A stretch of DNA of 64,000 nt from CAVYBY01 sp963766935 (lineage in GTDB: Bacteria; Actinomycetota; UBA4738; HRBIN12). Shown here piece after piece: positions 34,787 to 43,192 of this stretch. How positions within the stretch are numbered: the first letter of the stretch is position 1; each line of letters starts with the position of its first letter. The stretch lies in assembly GCA_963766935.1 (NCBI GenBank), contig CAVYBY010000009.1, forward strand, positions 209,365 through 273,364, in the 5' to 3' direction. The position numbers were made by a program, and so were the translations under genes. The notes under the pieces are model-generated. The model searched no databases, was not told the origin of the DNA, and was given only the letters and a program-made list of their open reading frames with translations.

Positions 34787-35268
34787 TCAAGCTCGTCGCG
34801 GAGCGCGGAGAGCCACTCGATGGCGATGCGGTCCTGCGGCCGGCCGGCCGCGCGCTTCATCCGGATGAGGTCGTCGAGCGAGGCCACGCGCACGACGAGT
34901 CCGTCCAGGTCCTCGTCGGTCGCCGATGCGTCGAGATCGGCGAATCCCTCGGTTCCGGCCGGCGTCGCCAGGCAGTCGAGGGATCCCGCCTCGGTCGAGA
35001 ACCTAAAGTGATCGCCTGCCGCGAGCGTGCGGGCCTCCAGCAGGAACGGGACGTCGGGGGAGGCGCCGCGGAGCGTGGCGCCCAGCTCGGTCAGGGTCGC
35101 GGCCAGTCGATCGAGGTTGGCTGCGTCCCGGGCGTAGCAGATGTCGATGTCGCCGGTGATCATCGGCGAGCCGCGGACCGCTCCGGCGAAGCCACCGATC
35201 AACACGAACTCGACGCCGTGGTCCAACAGGGAGCGGAGCGCGGCGACCGGATCGAAGCCGGCGCTCAT
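34741..35268 (-). CDS. Nucleotidyltransferase (MenT/AbiEii-like fold)
   Basis: The 175-residue protein belongs to the minimal nucleotidyltransferase group. The active site shows FVLIGGFAGAVRGSP followed by GDIDICY with the paired aspartates. The end carries VASLDDLIRMKRAAGRPQDR, typical of the group. ATG 35268 has a GGAG site. Reading the same frame upstream gives GVPQPAISRIERE, a recognition helix of an XRE-type HTH, so the intact ancestor was probably an HTH-nucleotidyltransferase fusion. It may be a toxin-like enzyme that modifies tRNA or protein; this is inference. Confidence 0.8.
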   Translation of the reverse strand: MSAGFDPVAALRSLLDHGVEFVLIGGFAGAVRGSPMITGDIDICYARDAANLDRLAATLTELGATLRGASPDVPFLLEARTLAAGDHFRFSTEAGSLDCLATPAGTEGFADLDASATDEDLDGLVVRVASLDDLIRMKRAAGRPQDRIAIEWLSALRDELDQWPAGASGPSRSAR

Positions 35269-35379
35269 GTCGAGCTCCTTGCCGCATTCGCGCACCAGCC
35301 GGTCGAGCGTGGCGACCCGGGTGGATCCGTGCTCGCGCTCGATCCGTGAGATCGCCGGCTGTGGAACGCCCCAAAAACG
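35269..35379 (-). pseudogene. Remnant of an XRE-type HTH fused to the nucleotidyltransferase
   Basis: In the same frame as the nucleotidyltransferase, the 111 bases before its ATG encode FWGVPQPAISRIERE and then TRVATLDRLVRECGKEL, the third to fifth helices of an XRE/Cro HTH. A TAG at 35380-35382 closes the frame and the first two helices are missing. The neighbouring gene ends about 20 bases further on. This looks like a deletion that removed the N-terminus of the DNA-binding domain. Confidence 0.6.
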
Positions 35380-35398
35380 CTATCGCCCCGAGGAATCG

Positions 35399-35896
35399 CT
35401 ACGTGCCGAAGGCGTCCGCGGCGGCGGCCAACCGCACCTGCTCGAGGCCTTCGCGCTGACGGCGGGCGGACGCCTCCAGTCCCGCGAGATCGAACGAGGC
35501 CAGGCGCTCGTCGGTCGCGGCGATCGGCTGCAGCGCGGCCCACAGGAGGCGTTTGCCCTCGATCCCCAGAGACAGGATCTCGAGCTCCTCGAACTTCCCG
35601 ACCTGCTGGGACCCCGCTCCGATCACCGGCATCGAGTGCCGGACTCTCGTGAGGGCCTCCATCACGACGGCTCCGCCCTTCTTGATCTCGCTCTGGCGGG
35701 CGTCGATACGCTCCATCACCTGTTCCAGGACGGCGCGGTCGGCATCGATCTCCCCGACCAGCGTGGTGAGGTATCGCTCGGCGTCGGAACCGGTTCCGCG
35801 CTCCCGTTCGAGGCATCGGCGAGCGAGCCGGATCCCCGCGTGCGCGCCGGCCAGGTGGTCGTTGAGGTAGGTCGCGAGCTGTTCGCCGGGTTCCAC
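35399..35896 (-). CDS. Four-helix hypothetical protein (ferritin-like appearance)
   Basis: The protein is a 165-residue all-helical bundle with no signal peptide. GTG 35896 starts just before the conserved-looking YLNDHLAGAHAGIRLARR helix. Further helices are AERYLTTLVGEIDADRAVLE and EELEILSLGIEGKRLLWAAL. Glu/Asp and His residues recur, but I see no clear di-iron motif. I recall similar proteins from actinobacteria, annotated only as hypothetical. It is divergent from uvrD2, with an 82-base intergenic region. Confidence 0.7.
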   Translation of the reverse strand: MEPGEQLATYLNDHLAGAHAGIRLARRCLERERGTGSDAERYLTTLVGEIDADRAVLEQVMERIDARQSEIKKGGAVVMEALTRVRHSMPVIGAGSQQVGKFEELEILSLGIEGKRLLWAALQPIAATDERLASFDLAGLEASARRQREGLEQVRLAAAADAFGT

Positions 35897-35978
35897 GGCT
35901 CGAAATCTAGCCGGTGCAGCGCAGCCGAGACCATTGATACGGACGGGGCCGGTCACTGCATGGTGCTAGGGTCGAAGG

Positions 35979-37901
35979 GTGCCGGCCCTCGATGACGCAA
36001 TCGCAGGGCTGAACGACGCCCAGCGCGAAGCAGCATTGGCGGTCCGCGGGCCGGTTGCAATCCTCGCCGGCGCGGGCACCGGCAAGACGACCACCATCAC
36101 GAGTCGCATCGCCTGTCAGATCCACACCGGCACGTTCACCGCGTCGCAGATCCTCGCGGTCACGTTCACCGACAAGGCCGCCCGGGAGCTGAAGCGCCGG
36201 CTCACGAAGCTCGGCGCCGAGGGTGTCGAGGCCCGGACGTTTCACGCCGCCGCGCTCTCGCAGCTTTCGCGGTTGTGGGCGACACACACCGGACATGAGC
36301 TGCCGTCGGTGCTCGATCACAAGGCGCCGCTGATCGCGTCGCTCGCGAGCGGCCTGCCGGTGCCGCACAAGTTCATTCCGCGTCGCGAGCTGGCCGGCGA
36401 GATCGAGTGGGCGAAGAACCGGATGATCGCGCCCGGGGACTATCTCGACGCGCTGGACGGCCACGAGCCGCCGGTCCCGGCGGAGCTGATGCTGGGCGTC
36501 TACGAGGGCTACGAGAAGCGCAAGCAGGCGACGGACCGGTTGGACTTCGAAGACATGCTCGGGCTCGCGGTCCGGATGTTCGACGAGTACCCCGACGCGA
36601 TCGCCGAGGTGCGCTCGCGCTTCTCGGCGTTCACCGTGGACGAGTTCCAGGACGTGAACCCGTTGCAGGCCGCGCTGCTGGATCGCTGGCTGGGCGAACG
36701 TGAAGACCTGTGCGTGGTCGGGGACGACTACCAGACCATCTACGCGTTCACCGGCGCGTCCCCCGAGCACCTGCTGGAGTTCCCGAAGCGGTTCCTGGAC
36801 GCGAAGGTGATTCAGCTGGAGGAGAACTATCGGTCCTCGCCTCAGGTGCTCGACCTGGCGAACCGGCTCTCGGAGCATCTGGGCGGGTTCCGCAAGACGC
36901 TCCGGGCGACGAAACCGTCCGGGCCAAAGCCGGTCGTCAAGGTCGCGGCCGACGAGCGGGCCGGGATCCGCGCGGTCGTGGATGCCGTCCGAAAGCTCCA
37001 CGCCAACGAGGACCTGCCGCTCGAGGAGATGGCGGTGCTCTACCGGATCAACGCGCGTTCGGAGCCGTTGGAGGAAGCTTTTGCGGCCGCGGGCATCCCG
37101 TATCAGGTGCGCGACGGCGCGTTCCTTCGCCGGCCGGGCCCGCGATCGGTGCTTGCCCGGTTGAAGCGCGCCAAGGGCGGGTCGCTCGTCGAGCTTGTCG
37201 AGAGCGTGACCGACCAGCTCGGGTACGACCCGAAGTCGACGTCGGACGCCGACGAAGAGATCACGCGTCAGTCCGACCTGGCGCGAATGCGGTCGCTGGC
37301 GGCCGAGTTCGCCGACGCGCAGCCGGATGGCGACCCCGCCGCGTTTCTGGCCGAGCTGTCGAAGCGCTTCTCGGTCGAGGAGAGCGGCCGCGGTGTGAAC
37401 CTCCTCACGTACCACCGCGCCAAGGGTCTCGAGTTCGACGCGGTGTTCCTGCCGAAGCTCGTCGACGGTGAGCTGCCGTTCCGGTCGGGCCGGGCGAAGT
37501 CCGATCCCGAGGAAGAGCGGCGTCTCCTCTACGTCGGCATCACGCGGGCGCGGCGCCACCTGTTCCTCAGCTGGTCGACCGAGGGGCGCACGCGTCCCAG
37601 CCCGTTCATCGACGAGCTCGGTTTGACGCGGCCGGCCGGGCGCCAGGCGCAGGTCGGTGCGCGCGCTGCGGTCAAGGTTGGGCGCGGTGGTCCGTTGTTC
37701 GACCGGCTGAAGGAATGGCGCCGCAAGCGGGCGCAGGCCGATGGGGTTCCGGCGTACGTCGTGTTCCACGATCGGACGCTGACCGAGATCGCCGAGCGCA
37801 AGCCGAAAGACTGGGCGGATCTGGCGGCCATCTCCGGCCTCGGCCCATCCAAGCTCGAACGCTATGCGGACGAGGTCTTGGCGATCGTCGCCGGCAACTG
37901 A
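35979..37901 (+). CDS. uvrD2: ATP-dependent DNA helicase, UvrD2-type with HRDC domain
   Basis: This is a superfamily 1A 3'-5' helicase of 640 residues. Walker A is AGAGTGKTTT (31-40), motif Ia TFTDKAARELKRR, motif II VDEFQDVNPLQ (about 219), motif III GDDYQTIYAFTGA, motif IV ENYRS and motifs V/VI in TYHRAKGLEFDAVF and LLYVGITRARRHL. The C-terminal 75 residues form an HRDC domain (RKRAQADGVPAYVVFHD and then AAISGLGPSKLERYADEVL), the mark of actinobacterial UvrD2. The tetracysteine motif described in mycobacterial UvrD2 is not present. The GTG start follows a short divergent promoter region. Confidence 0.92.
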   Translation: MPALDDAIAGLNDAQREAALAVRGPVAILAGAGTGKTTTITSRIACQIHTGTFTASQILAVTFTDKAARELKRRLTKLGAEGVEARTFHAAALSQLSRLWATHTGHELPSVLDHKAPLIASLASGLPVPHKFIPRRELAGEIEWAKNRMIAPGDYLDALDGHEPPVPAELMLGVYEGYEKRKQATDRLDFEDMLGLAVRMFDEYPDAIAEVRSRFSAFTVDEFQDVNPLQAALLDRWLGEREDLCVVGDDYQTIYAFTGASPEHLLEFPKRFLDAKVIQLEENYRSSPQVLDLANRLSEHLGGFRKTLRATKPSGPKPVVKVAADERAGIRAVVDAVRKLHANEDLPLEEMAVLYRINARSEPLEEAFAAAGIPYQVRDGAFLRRPGPRSVLARLKRAKGGSLVELVESVTDQLGYDPKSTSDADEEITRQSDLARMRSLAAEFADAQPDGDPAAFLAELSKRFSVEESGRGVNLLTYHRAKGLEFDAVFLPKLVDGELPFRSGRAKSDPEEERRLLYVGITRARRHLFLSWSTEGRTRPSPFIDELGLTRPAGRQAQVGARAAVKVGRGGPLFDRLKEWRRKRAQADGVPAYVVFHDRTLTEIAERKPKDWADLAAISGLGPSKLERYADEVLAIVAGN

Positions 37902-37907
37902 GGCGGG

Positions 37908-38114
37908 TCAGGCCACCGGCGCGCCGACGGCGTCGAGCAGCCTCCGGGACGCCTCCGCGACGGCGGCGACGGCGTCCTCGAACGCCTCCGCGTTCTTGCG
38001 CGAGGGTTCGCGATACCCGCTCACCTTCCGCACGAACTGCAGGGCGGCCGCCCGGACCTCGTCGTCGGTCGCCGGCTCGTCGGCACGTCTGAGGGTCTTG
38101 ATGGATCGGCACAT
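37908..38114 (-). CDS. DUF2277-family small protein
   Basis: The 68-residue protein carries the unmistakable DUF2277 pattern: MCRSIKTLRR at the N-terminus, then AALQFVRKVSGYREPSR and NAEAFEDAVAAVA. Its function is unknown, though it is widespread in actinobacteria and other soil bacteria. It is convergent with uvrD2, six bases away. Confidence 0.92.
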   Translation of the reverse strand: MCRSIKTLRRADEPATDDEVRAAALQFVRKVSGYREPSRKNAEAFEDAVAAVAEASRRLLDAVGAPVA

Positions 38115-38167
38115 GCCCGAAGGCTACCCGTGCGCGCCGCCCGTGCGGCGGCCCTAGGATTCGGCCC

Positions 38168-38773
38168 ATGCCGGCGGGGCGGTACACGGTGATGGACGGG
38201 GACGGGCGGCCAGTCGGCAGCGAGTCGTTCCGGTGCGCGCCCGGGCCGATGGGGTGGCGGTACTTCTCCGAGGTGGACACGCGGGTGCCCGATGTCCATC
38301 ACGAGATCGTGGACCTCGCGGTCGACTCGGGGTGGCGTCCCGCTCGGGCCCGGATCGCCACGGGGACGCACGAGATCCTGCTGATCGCCGAGAGCGATCG
38401 GCTGACCGGGTACCGCGACGGCGCGCCGCTGGAGATCGCGTGGGGGAGCGAGATCGAGCTGGACTATGCCTCGCCGGCGTTCAACGCGGTGACGGCGAAT
38501 CGGCTCGGACGCAGCGCGGAGATCGATGTCGTGTTCCTCGAGCCGGTCACGTGCGAGCCGGCGTCGGTGCGGCAGCGCTACGAACGGATCGGCGTCGAAA
38601 CGGTCGAGACCGCGGTGGGCCGGTTCGAAGCGGTGCGCTGGCGGTTCACGGACATCTCGAGCGGGTGGACGCGCGACCTGTGGGTGGCGGGCGATGTCGT
38701 CGTCGGCTACGAGGGTCTCTTCGAGCTCGAGAGCTACGAGCCAGGCGCAAGCGGCCCGACCCCGGTGACCTAG
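38168..38773 (+). CDS. Hypothetical beta-barrel-like protein
   Basis: The 201-residue cytoplasmic protein is made of alternating strands (for example GRYTVMDGDGRPVGSESF and ARIATGTHEILLIAESDRLT). A lipid- or ligand-binding barrel like those of the DUF3108/glycolipid-binding type is conceivable, but I do not recognise it firmly. Its stop is one base before the start of the following membrane protein, so they form an operon. Confidence 0.6.
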   Translation: MPAGRYTVMDGDGRPVGSESFRCAPGPMGWRYFSEVDTRVPDVHHEIVDLAVDSGWRPARARIATGTHEILLIAESDRLTGYRDGAPLEIAWGSEIELDYASPAFNAVTANRLGRSAEIDVVFLEPVTCEPASVRQRYERIGVETVETAVGRFEAVRWRFTDISSGWTRDLWVAGDVVVGYEGLFELESYEPGASGPTPVT

Positions 38774-38774
38774 C

Positions 38775-39347
38775 GTGCGGTTCCCACTCGCGCATTCGGC
38801 TCCGGGGCTCGGCATCCTGCTCGGGTTGTTGTTCGTCTCGGTGGCTGCCGGTCTGGGGGTTCTCGCGTTCGTTCTCTTCAACCCGAGCGGCGCGCGTCCG
38901 CCGCGAAGAGGCCTCGCGATCACGGTGGCGGTGCTCGCCGGCGTGAGCGTGGTGCTCGCCTATGTCTTCCCCGTGGTCATCAAAGGCACGCCGCAGTTCT
39001 TGCGGCCCTCGTCGCCGGCCCGGCTCTCGATCGTGTCTCCCGGCGACGGCGAGGTGGAACGGGGAGACCCGGCGTCGGTGCTCGTCGTGCTGAACCTGGA
39101 GGGCGGAACGCTCACGCAGCAGACGTCGTCGCGTCTGCTTCCGAATGTGGGACACATCCATCTGTACTTGGACGGGACGCTCGTTTCGATGACCGTCGGT
39201 TTGCAGGATCGGATCGATGTCGCACCGGGCACGCACACACTCGAGGTCGAGTACGTGGCAACGGATCACGCGCCGTTCAACCCTCGGGTCAGGGCGTCGG
39301 TGCCGTTCGAGGTGGCGGATGAGCCGGCGTCTTCGGCACCCGGCTGA
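38775..39347 (+). CDS. Membrane-anchored protein with extracellular beta domain
   Basis: The 190-residue protein has a GTG start directly after the previous stop. Two hydrophobic helices (about 12-35 and 45-65) lead to an Ig-like external domain with RLSIVSPGDGEVERGDP and VGHIHLYLDGTLVSM, which resembles DUF4399-type domains seen in copper or blue-protein contexts. The His pair in GHIHLY could bind metal. No function is known. Confidence 0.62.
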   Translation: MRFPLAHSAPGLGILLGLLFVSVAAGLGVLAFVLFNPSGARPPRRGLAITVAVLAGVSVVLAYVFPVVIKGTPQFLRPSSPARLSIVSPGDGEVERGDPASVLVVLNLEGGTLTQQTSSRLLPNVGHIHLYLDGTLVSMTVGLQDRIDVAPGTHTLEVEYVATDHAPFNPRVRASVPFEVADEPASSAPG

Positions 39348-39427
39348 CAACCGCCCTTGGAGTCGCGCGTATGCCGCGGTAACGTGGTTTGACCCCTGTA
39401 CCCGGAGCGCACGCTCTCTTTGCAACC

Positions 39428-40557
39428 ATGAAAACGCGCGGCCGCCGGCCCGATCTCGCTGGAGGTGCCGGCGTATCTGGGCGCCCAGGTGAGGTTCACG
39501 GTCACGACCCCGTCGACGGGGTCCATTCAGGTGGTCTGCAGGCAAGGCACCACCAACGTCTGGGGCAAGACGCAAAAGGCCAACACGTCGTTCCTGTTCG
39601 GCGGTTCGAGCAGCAAGTGGGTGAAGCTCGGCGGATCGGCCTCGTGCACGGCGACCTGGTTCAAGATCAAGAAGCACGTTCGTACGACCCTCGGAACGTT
39701 GAGTTTCGAGGCGGGCGCGACGAGCCCGACGACGACACCCACGCAGACCTCGACCTCGACTTCGACCAGCACCTCGACTTCGATCAGCACCTCGACTTCG
39801 ACCAGCACGCCGCCGCCACCACCACCAGGCGCGCCCGTCGTGCTCGTCTTGCTGGAGAACGCCACGTTCTCCCAAGTCGCGGGGTCGGCGCCGTGGCTCA
39901 ACGGCGCGGCGGCGCAGGGCCGGCTCTTCACGAACTACTCGGCGATCACGCACCCGTCGCTCCCGAACTACGTGGCGCTCTCTTCCGGGGGGATCTGGGG
40001 CTGCACGAACGGTTCGACGTGCGGGGCAGACAGCCTGACGGCCTCCTCGTTCTATGGGCAGCTGGAGTCGGCCGGGATCTCCGTGGGCGAGCTATGCCGA
40101 GAACATGACGACGAACTGCCAGGGAACGAATTCCGGATCGGGAGCGACCCAATACATCGCGCATCACCAGCCCGTCGTCTACTTCAAGGACGCCCACCAG
40201 GCGTGCCTTGCCAGGAGCGTGCCGCTGACGCAGCTCAACCCGGCGGCGCTGCCGGCGTTCAGCTACATCGAGCCGTCGAACGCGCACAACCTGCACGACG
40301 GATCGATCCAGCAGTCGGACACCTGGTTGCGCGCGCACCTGCAACCGCTGATCGATGCGGGGGCCGAGGTCATCGTCACGTTCGACGAGGGCGTGATGAC
40401 GGACCAGACCATCTACACGTTCGCGACCGGCGGGGGCATCGCGCAGGCCACGGACGGGGCGGCCTACGATCACTACTCGCTGCTCGCGGGTCTGGAGGAT
40501 CATTTCGGGCTGCCGCGCCTCGCCGCGGCGCAGACGGCGACGCCGCTGCCGATCTAG
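39428..40557 (+). pseudogene. Decayed copy of the secreted phosphoesterase at 43.2 kb
   Basis: The sequence follows the intact paralogue at 43193-44431 almost throughout (PAYLGAQVRFTVTTPSTGSI, then APVVLVLLENATFSQV, HPSLPNYVALSSGG, and the end GLPRLAAAQTATPLPI), but it has two lesions. First, the signal peptide is missing: after a short MKTRGRR the frame shifts straight into PISLEVPAYLG. Second, near 40079 the sequence reads TCTCCGTGGG where the paralogue has TCTCGTGGG, one extra C, which moves the last 160 codons into another frame. The linker is a Ser/Thr repeat. Loss of the export signal argues for true decay, although the single-base insertion alone could be a sequencing error. Confidence 0.82.
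39748..39809 (+). repeat. Tandem 18-bp repeats, Ser/Thr linker of decayed phosphoesterase
   Basis: About three imperfect copies of an 18-bp unit (CACCTCGACTTCGACCAG) plus a partial one encode the STSTST linker between the N-terminal beta domain and the phosphoesterase domain. Confidence 0.8.
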
Positions 40558-40601
40558 ATCTCCCGGCGCGATCGGCGTCGGGCCGTTGGTAGCCTCGGCG
40601 G

Positions 40602-41540
40602 ATGCAGACAAAACGGTTGGGTTCGAACGGTCCGGAGCTGTCGGTCATCGGGTTCGGCGCGTGGGAGGCGGGCAAGGGCGCAGAGTGGGGTGAGGCCCCG
40701 CCCGACGACCAGATCCTCACCGCGATCCGTACGGTCTTCGACACGGGCATCAACTGGATCGACACGGCCGAGGTGTACGGCCGCGGGACGTCCGAGGAGT
40801 TCGTCGGCCGGGCCGTGGCGGGCCGGCGCGACGAGGTGCTGATCGCGACCAAAGTGGCGCCGGCGCCGGCGGGGACGGGCTTTCGGCCCGAGCAGGTGGC
40901 CGAGGCATGCCGGGGGAGCCTGAGGCGGCTCGGGACCGACCGGATCGACCTGTACCAGCTGCACTGGCCGGATGAAACGGTTCCGGTCGAGGAGACCTGG
41001 GGCGCGATGGGCGCACTGGTCGACGAAGGGCTCGTCCGCGCGATCGGCGTGTCGAACTTCGACCAGGAGTTGATCGAGCGGTGCCTCGCGGTCCGGCACG
41101 TGGACTCGCTCCAGCAGGAGTTCTCGATGCTGGTGCGATCCGACCGGGAGCTGATCAGCTGGTGCGGAACCGCGGGAGTGGGTGTGGTGTGCTACGGCCC
41201 GCTCGCGTACGGCCTCTTGGCCGGCGCGATCACGATGGAGACAGAGTTCACGGACCGCGACTTCCGCGGCGAGAAGAGCCGGGACGACGACACGTATCAG
41301 AAGCTCTTCGCCCCCGAGCGGCGTCGCGCCGCGTTGAAGCTGCTCGACGACATGCAGCCGATCGCGGAACGGCTCGACTGCACCGTGCCCCAGCTCGCGC
41401 TCGCGTGGACGTTCCACCAGGACGGCGTCACGTCGGCCATCGCAGGCAGCCGTAACCCAGCCCACGTGAAATCCAACGCCGCCGCCGGCGACATCGCCCT
41501 GGACGAGGCGACCTTGGCTGAGCTCGAGGCGCTGTTGTAG
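40602..41540 (+). CDS. Aldo/keto reductase
   Basis: The NADPH-dependent oxidoreductase has 312 residues. Catalytic residues are visible: Asp and Tyr in WIDTAEVYGRG, Lys in IATKVAPAPA, and His in YQLHWPDETVPVE. The strand LVRAIGVSNFDQELI and the C-terminal cofactor loop AIAGSRNPAHVKSNAAA are typical. It belongs to the general AKR group (YajO/AKR11-12-like); the substrate is unknown. It is convergent with a broken regulator gene, three bases away. Confidence 0.92.
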   Translation: MQTKRLGSNGPELSVIGFGAWEAGKGAEWGEAPPDDQILTAIRTVFDTGINWIDTAEVYGRGTSEEFVGRAVAGRRDEVLIATKVAPAPAGTGFRPEQVAEACRGSLRRLGTDRIDLYQLHWPDETVPVEETWGAMGALVDEGLVRAIGVSNFDQELIERCLAVRHVDSLQQEFSMLVRSDRELISWCGTAGVGVVCYGPLAYGLLAGAITMETEFTDRDFRGEKSRDDDTYQKLFAPERRRAALKLLDDMQPIAERLDCTVPQLALAWTFHQDGVTSAIAGSRNPAHVKSNAAAGDIALDEATLAELEALL

Positions 41541-41543
41541 GAG

Positions 41544-41829
41544 TCAGTCCTCGTCTGCGGTTCCGGTGAGGCGGGCCTGACCGAGCGGTGTGAGGCGATA
41601 TCTGGGGGAGGCCGCCGTCTCCGCCTCGAGGAGGCCGTCGGCGCGCAGGCGTTCGAGCACTCCCTGGACGCGCGAGCGATCGCGAGACAGCTCCTGATCG
41701 AACGTCGTCGTCCTCGCGGGCGAGGGCGGCCGTCACCGCGTCGACGTCGACGCCGTTCGCGGATGCCGCCGGGAGCCGGCCGACGATCTCCAGCACTCGG
41801 GCCACGGCCGGATCGAACTCCGGGAACAT
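41544..41829 (-). pseudogene. Winged-helix regulator with one frameshift
   Basis: ATG 41829 has a strong GGGAGGAG site. The first frame gives MFPEFDPAVARVLEIVGRLP and DVDAVTAALARED, then the reading must shift once, around 41700-41712, to continue as DQELSRDRSRVQGVLERLRA and SPRYRLTPLGQARL to a stop at 41544. The rebuilt protein of about 94 residues has the helix-helix-wing layout of MarR/PadR-like regulators. The length of 286 bases is one more than a multiple of three, consistent with a single inserted base. It may be intact in the real genome. Confidence 0.65.
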
Positions 41830-41992
41830 CGCCACTCCTCCCAATCCGATTTGAGAACCACTGGGCTGCGGGCCGAACGGTGAGGGCACGCAATCCAAGT
41901 ACACTGTTGCATACGACCTGAGGGAACACGTCTTAGGCGTGCCCGGGCCCCCCTTTCTGGTGGGCATCGCTATGACACGGAGGTGGTACGGA

Positions 41993-42184
41993 ATGGCTGG
42001 AACGAAGACGCAAGTGAAGGGCAAGGCAGACAAGGCGGCCGGCAGCGTGAAGAAGGCCGTCGGCAAGGCGACCAACAACCGCAGCCTTCAGGCCAAGGGC
42101 ACCGTGCAGAAGGCCAAGGGCACGGTCAAGGCCAAGGCCGGCAAGGTAGCGCGCAAGGTGACCAAGGCAACCAAGAGCAAGTGA
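41993..42184 (+). CDS. CsbD-like stress protein
   Basis: The 63-residue, Lys/Ala/Gly-rich protein of the CsbD type carries repeating AKGTVQKAKGTVKAKAGK-like motifs. CsbD proteins are induced by general stress and their function is unknown. ATG 41993 has a CGGAGG site nine bases upstream. The composition is strongly basic, unlike classical acidic CsbD, so a nucleic-acid-coating role is conceivable. A coiled-coil protein gene follows after 38 bases. Confidence 0.78.
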   Translation: MAGTKTQVKGKADKAAGSVKKAVGKATNNRSLQAKGTVQKAKGTVKAKAGKVARKVTKATKSK

Positions 42185-42222
42185 CCCGCGGGTCCGGGGA
42201 TTCCCGCTGAGGGGGAACAGCG

Positions 42223-42627
42223 ATGAACATCAGCGACACCATCACCGACGTCCGCAACGGAGCCCGGCGCCGGATTTCCGACGTCAAGGCCGACCGTTTG
42301 GTCAAGGAGAAGGACGAGCTGAGGACGGAGAACCGCCTGCTGCGTGATGAGCTGGCGGAGACCCGGTCGGAACGCCAGCACGTCCTCGAGCTGCTCGACA
42401 AGGTGACGACCCCGCCCGAGAAGAAGCGCCGCCACCGGTTGCTTCGTCTCTTCGCATTTGGTGGCGCGGTCTACGCGGTTGCCGCGCAGACCGGAGCCAT
42501 CGATCTCGCGAGGAACTGGATCAACGCGATGCGTCGCAGGCGGATGGGGCTCGAAGCCGAGCTCATGTCGAACGGCGCGGAGGTACTGCACGAAACGGCC
42601 GACAAGATCGACCCGTCGGTCCGCTAG
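42223..42627 (+). CDS. Coiled-coil membrane-associated protein
   Basis: The product has 134 residues and no recognised family. Residues about 20-65 form a charged coiled coil (DRLVKEKDELRTENRLLRDE and so on); a hydrophobic segment at about 76-92 (LLRLFAFGGAVYAVAAQTG) could be a membrane helix, and a basic amphipathic tail follows. It sits between CsbD-like and LapA-like genes on the same strand, so it is probably part of a small envelope-stress group. Confidence 0.65.
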   Translation: MNISDTITDVRNGARRRISDVKADRLVKEKDELRTENRLLRDELAETRSERQHVLELLDKVTTPPEKKRRHRLLRLFAFGGAVYAVAAQTGAIDLARNWINAMRRRRMGLEAELMSNGAEVLHETADKIDPSVR

Positions 42628-42656
42628 CACAGCTGCTTCAACATCACGGCGCACGC

Positions 42657-42700
42657 GAGGCCGGCCTCGGTCTTCTCCCCCGACCCATGAGGCCGGCCTC
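42657..42700. repeat. Two copies of the 12-bp palindrome GAGGCCGGCCTC
   Basis: The perfect palindrome occurs at 42657-42668 and again at 42689-42700, 32 bases apart from start to start, in the intergenic region before the LapA-like gene. Each copy can form a hairpin or a dyad-symmetric protein site. No T-run follows. Confidence 0.85.
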
Positions 42701-42792
42701 AGTCGTCGATCGACGAGCTCGCCGGTTCGACACTCCCAGGCGGATCCGGGGTATACATGCCCAGGTCATCCCGCGCTCAGAGGGGAGTGAAC

Positions 42793-43161
42793 ATGGGCAT
42801 CTTGCTGATCGTCCTCGGTCTCGTATTCGCCGGGTTGGTCGCCGACTTTGTCGTCGAGAACAATCTCGCGTCGGCCCCCGCGGAGCCATTCGTGATGTTC
42901 GGCGGGACGTTCGATCGGATGTCGCCGGCCGGGGTCGTGCTCGCCGGCGCGATCCTGGGCGTGCTGGCCGTGGTGTTCGTGATGCTCGGTCTGGGGCTGC
43001 TTCGGGGCAGCTGGGGGAGGCGGCGGGCGCTCAAGCAGCGGGTCGCCGATCTCGAACAAGAGAATGCTCAGGTGCTGTCTCGCGAACGCTTGGCCGCCGA
43101 AGTCAAGCCGCGCGAAGACGAGCCACCGGAGGGCCAGCCTGGGAACCCGCATCTGGAGTAG
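42793..43161 (+). CDS. LapA-like two-helix membrane protein
   Basis: The 122-residue protein has two transmembrane helices (about 2-20 and 45-70) separated by a short loop, followed by a cytoplasmic coiled coil (RRRALKQRVADLEQENAQVL) and a charged tail. This is the layout of the lipopolysaccharide assembly protein A (LapA) domain; in a Gram-positive relative its role is unknown. ATG 42793 has a GAGGGGAG site upstream. Confidence 0.72.
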   Translation: MGILLIVLGLVFAGLVADFVVENNLASAPAEPFVMFGGTFDRMSPAGVVLAGAILGVLAVVFVMLGLGLLRGSWGRRRALKQRVADLEQENAQVLSRERLAAEVKPREDEPPEGQPGNPHLE

Positions 43162-43192
43162 CATGCGTTCCCCCAAACCCGCGAAGGAATTC

